Positions 10,231-12,328 of a stretch of 12,328 bases of DNA are shown here, piece by piece. The notes under the pieces are model-generated. The model had not been told where the DNA came from. It did not search any database and saw only the letters and a list, made by a program, of their open reading frames with translations. The position numbers and the translations under genes are program-made. Each line of letters begins with the position of its first letter. Position 1 is the stretch's first letter. The stretch comes from Gammaproteobacteria bacterium (GTDB taxonomy: Bacteria; Pseudomonadota; Gammaproteobacteria; Pseudomonadales; Porticoccaceae): the NCBI GenBank assembly GCA_006227015.1, contig SBGI01000267.1, positions 1 through 12,328 on the forward strand. Reading direction: 5' to 3'.

Positions 10231-11520
10231 TTGCATAGAGGGTTACAGGCAGAAATACGGCGGATTGTACTGATCACGCTGCTGCTGTTATTCATCGGCT
10301 TTATGCTCGGCGAAATATTGCTGACGCTGTTGGCCGGTGGCAGCATCTATATGCTCTGGACCTTTTCCCATATCGCGCGCCTCTATGACTGGCTGGACCA
10401 GGGCGCATCTGGACTGCCGCCGGATGCCAGCGGCGTCTGGGGCGACATGACCGACTACCTGTACCGCATGCAGCAGCGCAACGACCGCGCCAAACAGAGC
10501 CGTCGCCAGCTCTCTGAGCGGGTACGCAATATCACCTCCGCACTGCCCGACGGCATCATGACTCTGACACCTGATCGAGTACTGGAATGGTGGAACCCTG
10601 CCGCAGAGACCTTGCTGGGCCTGGAAAAAGGGGATCGGGGTCAGTCCATCATCAATATTGTTCGCGATCCACGTTTTGTTGCCTTTATCCAGCACCACGA
10701 TCTGCCCCCGCCCACGGAGTTACCCTCCCCTGAAGACCCCAGTAGAACGCTGCTATACAGCGCCGCCGAGTTTGGCGATGGCAATATTATCCTGATGGTC
10801 CAGGACATCACGCGGCTGCGCAACCTGGAACAGATGCGACAGGACTTTGTTGCCAATATCTCCCACGAACTGCGCACACCGCTGACCGTGCTTTCCGGTT
10901 ATCTGGAAACCCTGCAGGACAATAGTGATCAGCTGCCGGGTAACTGGAAAAAAGCCCTCGACCAGATGGATCAGCAAACCGAACGCCTCAATGCACTGGC
11001 CAATGACCTGGTGATGTTGTCGCAACTGGAATCAAACAGAAAACCGCCACCACGCACCTCTGTGGATGTCGCCACATTGCTGCAACAGGTGGCACAAGAC
11101 GCCAGTATGGTCTGTTCAGAAAACCATCAGGTAACTACGGATATTCAGGAAGAAAGTCTCGAGGTCAGGGGAGAGTACAAAGAGCTGTACAGTGCTTTTT
11201 CCAACCTGGCCATCAATGCCATCAAACATAATCCCGGCGGGGTGGATGTAAGCCTGGTCTGCCACAGCACCGAAAATGAAGTCATTATCGAAATCTGTGA
11301 CAACGGCTATGGTATTGACCCCAAACACATTCCACGCCTGACCGAGCGCTTCTACCGGGTCGACAACAGCCGCGCCTCCAGTACCGGCGGCACGGGCCTC
11401 GGCCTGGCTATTGTCAAACACGTTTTGATGCGCCATGGCGGTACCCTTAAAATCCGCAGCACCCTGGGCAAAGGCAGCTGCTTTTGCTGCCACCTTCCAA
11501 AGCCGGCTGTAGTAGCATAG
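10231..11520 (+). CDS. phoR: Phosphate regulon sensor histidine kinase PhoR
   Basis: PhoR is the inner-membrane kinase/phosphatase that controls PhoB in response to phosphate, normally through the Pst transporter and PhoU. The 429 residues (E. coli 431) contain two closely spaced membrane helices (about 12-45), a charged linker, a PAS domain (about 98-195, with LPDGIMTLTPD and WWNPAAETLLGL), and the H-box FVANISHELRTPLTVLSGYL with phospho-acceptor His212. The ATPase domain has the N-box NLAINAIKHN (325-334), G1 DNGYGID (357-363) and G2 GGTGLGL (386-392). The start is TTG at 10231 with AGGGA (10220-10224) 6 nt upstream; the next in-frame ATG would delete the first helix. It shares the phoB promoter. 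Confidence 0.95.
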   Translation: MHRGLQAEIRRIVLITLLLLFIGFMLGEILLTLLAGGSIYMLWTFSHIARLYDWLDQGASGLPPDASGVWGDMTDYLYRMQQRNDRAKQSRRQLSERVRNITSALPDGIMTLTPDRVLEWWNPAAETLLGLEKGDRGQSIINIVRDPRFVAFIQHHDLPPPTELPSPEDPSRTLLYSAAEFGDGNIILMVQDITRLRNLEQMRQDFVANISHELRTPLTVLSGYLETLQDNSDQLPGNWKKALDQMDQQTERLNALANDLVMLSQLESNRKPPPRTSVDVATLLQQVAQDASMVCSENHQVTTDIQEESLEVRGEYKELYSAFSNLAINAIKHNPGGVDVSLVCHSTENEVIIEICDNGYGIDPKHIPRLTERFYRVDNSRASSTGGTGLGLAIVKHVLMRHGGTLKIRSTLGKGSCFCCHLPKPAVVA

Positions 11521-11595
11521 TGTCCTGTTGATTGTTCCCGGCCCTGCCAGATGCCGGTGCTTACTGTCTGTGCTCACTAAGGATGGATCAGTTTT

Positions 11596-12328
11596 TTGGA
11601 TATTCGGGTTCTTAACAGCATTGATGAATGCGATGCCAGCCTCTGGGACGGGTTGTATAACAGCTCCTACCCGTTTTTACAGCATCGTTTTCTGTCGCTT
11701 CTGGAACACTCCGGTAGCGCCTCCACGGCAACAGGCTGGAAACCCTGCCACCTGCTCCTGACCGAGCAAAAACAAACCGTTGGTGCCTTGCCGCTGTATC
11801 TTAAATATCACTCCTGGGGGGAATACGTTTTTGACTGGACCTGGGCCGAGGCCTACCAGCGTCAGAACATGGAGTATTACCCCAAATTGCTAAGCGCCGT
11901 TCCCTTTACCCCGGCGGTGGGACCGAGGCTGGCCCTGGCACCGCAAACAGAACTTGCCAGGGTGGCGCCTATGCTGCTTTCTGCCATACACCAACTGGCG
12001 GACGATAAAGGCGCCAGCAGCTGGCATCTGCTGTTCTCAGAACCAACTCTGATCTCCGCAATGGACCAGTCGGGGGCCCTGCTGCGCAGCAATGTGCAGT
12101 ACCTGTGGGAAAATCGTGACTATGGGGATTTCAACGATTTTCTGGCCGCACTGTCATCCCGAAAACGCAAAAATATCAGCCGCGAGCGCCGCGAACTGAC
12201 CAAGCAGGGGCTCAATGTCACTCGCCTGTGCAATCAGGACATCACTGCCGAGTGGTGGGATTTCTTTTACCAGGTCTACCACAGCACCTACCACAAACAC
12301 AGCGGCAACCAGGGCTACCTGACAGAGG
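11596..12328 (+). CDS. COG3146 (DUF482) acyltransferase-like protein, FemAB/GNAT type, 3' end missing
   Basis: The frame stays open to the right edge, giving 244 complete codons. The translation matches the COG3146 family, often labelled peptidogalycan biosynthesis or GNAT N-acetyltransferase. Signature segments are GALPLYLKYHSWGEYVFDW (about residues 67-85), YYPKLLSAVPFTP (about 96-108), and SSRKRKNISRERRELTKQG (about 189-207), followed by a YHSTYHKHSG region. The family has an acyl-CoA N-acyltransferase-like fold; its biological substrate is not established. The start is unusual. Stop TAA (11578-11580) bounds the frame, no in-frame ATG or GTG exists before TTG 11596, and this TTG gives an M-DIRVLNSI N-terminus typical of the family. 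GGA at 11585-11587 is about 8 nt upstream. The gene follows phoR by 75 nt. Confidence 0.88.
   Translation, partial: MDIRVLNSIDECDASLWDGLYNSSYPFLQHRFLSLLEHSGSASTATGWKPCHLLLTEQKQTVGALPLYLKYHSWGEYVFDWTWAEAYQRQNMEYYPKLLSAVPFTPAVGPRLALAPQTELARVAPMLLSAIHQLADDKGASSWHLLFSEPTLISAMDQSGALLRSNVQYLWENRDYGDFNDFLAALSSRKRKNISRERRELTKQGLNVTRLCNQDITAEWWDFFYQVYHSTYHKHSGNQGYLTE

Noticed and set aside
11538..11557. CCGGC/GCCGG inverted repeat after phoR as a terminator
   Set aside because: The stem is only 5 bp with a 10-nt loop and no T-run follows.

Overview
The window is a densely packed stretch of chromosomal core genes from a gammaproteobacterium. The protein sequences and the gene orders (algC-argB-slmA, a Crc homologue nearby, metX-metW-DUF4426-rdgB, ubiC-ubiA-phoB-phoR) resemble Pseudomonas and its marine relatives, such as the Cellvibrionales. 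This placement comes from remembered family sequences, not from a search. I see no tRNA, rRNA, CRISPR array, insertion sequence, phage gene or sign of recent transfer. No gene-free stretch reaches 300 bases; the longest gaps are about 105-120 bases.

Region 1 (1-3417, plus strand) is probably one transcription unit. It holds the 3' part of a membrane-anchored phosphomannomutase/phosphoglucomutase (algC), acetylglutamate kinase (argB) and the nucleoid-occlusion regulator slmA. A secreted or periplasmic DUF4124 coiled-coil protein lies on the minus strand (3398-4018). It overlaps the end of slmA tail to tail and is divergent from the next gene.

Region 2 (4137-7923, plus strand) starts with a Crc-like protein of the exonuclease III fold that has lost several catalytic residues. 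This suggests a post-transcriptional catabolite regulator rather than a nuclease. Then come metX and metW, which overlap by ATGA and serve methionine synthesis, a small exported DUF4426 protein, and rdgB, which cleans non-canonical purines from the nucleotide pool.

Region 3 (7990-11520, plus strand) contains ubiC and ubiA, the first two dedicated steps of ubiquinone synthesis, followed by the phosphate-starvation two-component system phoB-phoR. A clear Pho box sits between ubiA and phoB, exactly 10 nt upstream of a good -10 element, so phoBR probably activates itself.

Region 4 (11596-12328) is the start of a COG3146 acyltransferase-like gene (FemAB/GNAT-like fold) that runs off the right edge.

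Most of the window is ordinary housekeeping. The points most worth a second look are the degenerate nuclease site of the Crc homologue, the phoB promoter architecture, the membrane-anchored AlgC, and several start-codon decisions (GTG for slmA and the DUF4124 gene, TTG for phoR and the COG3146 gene).
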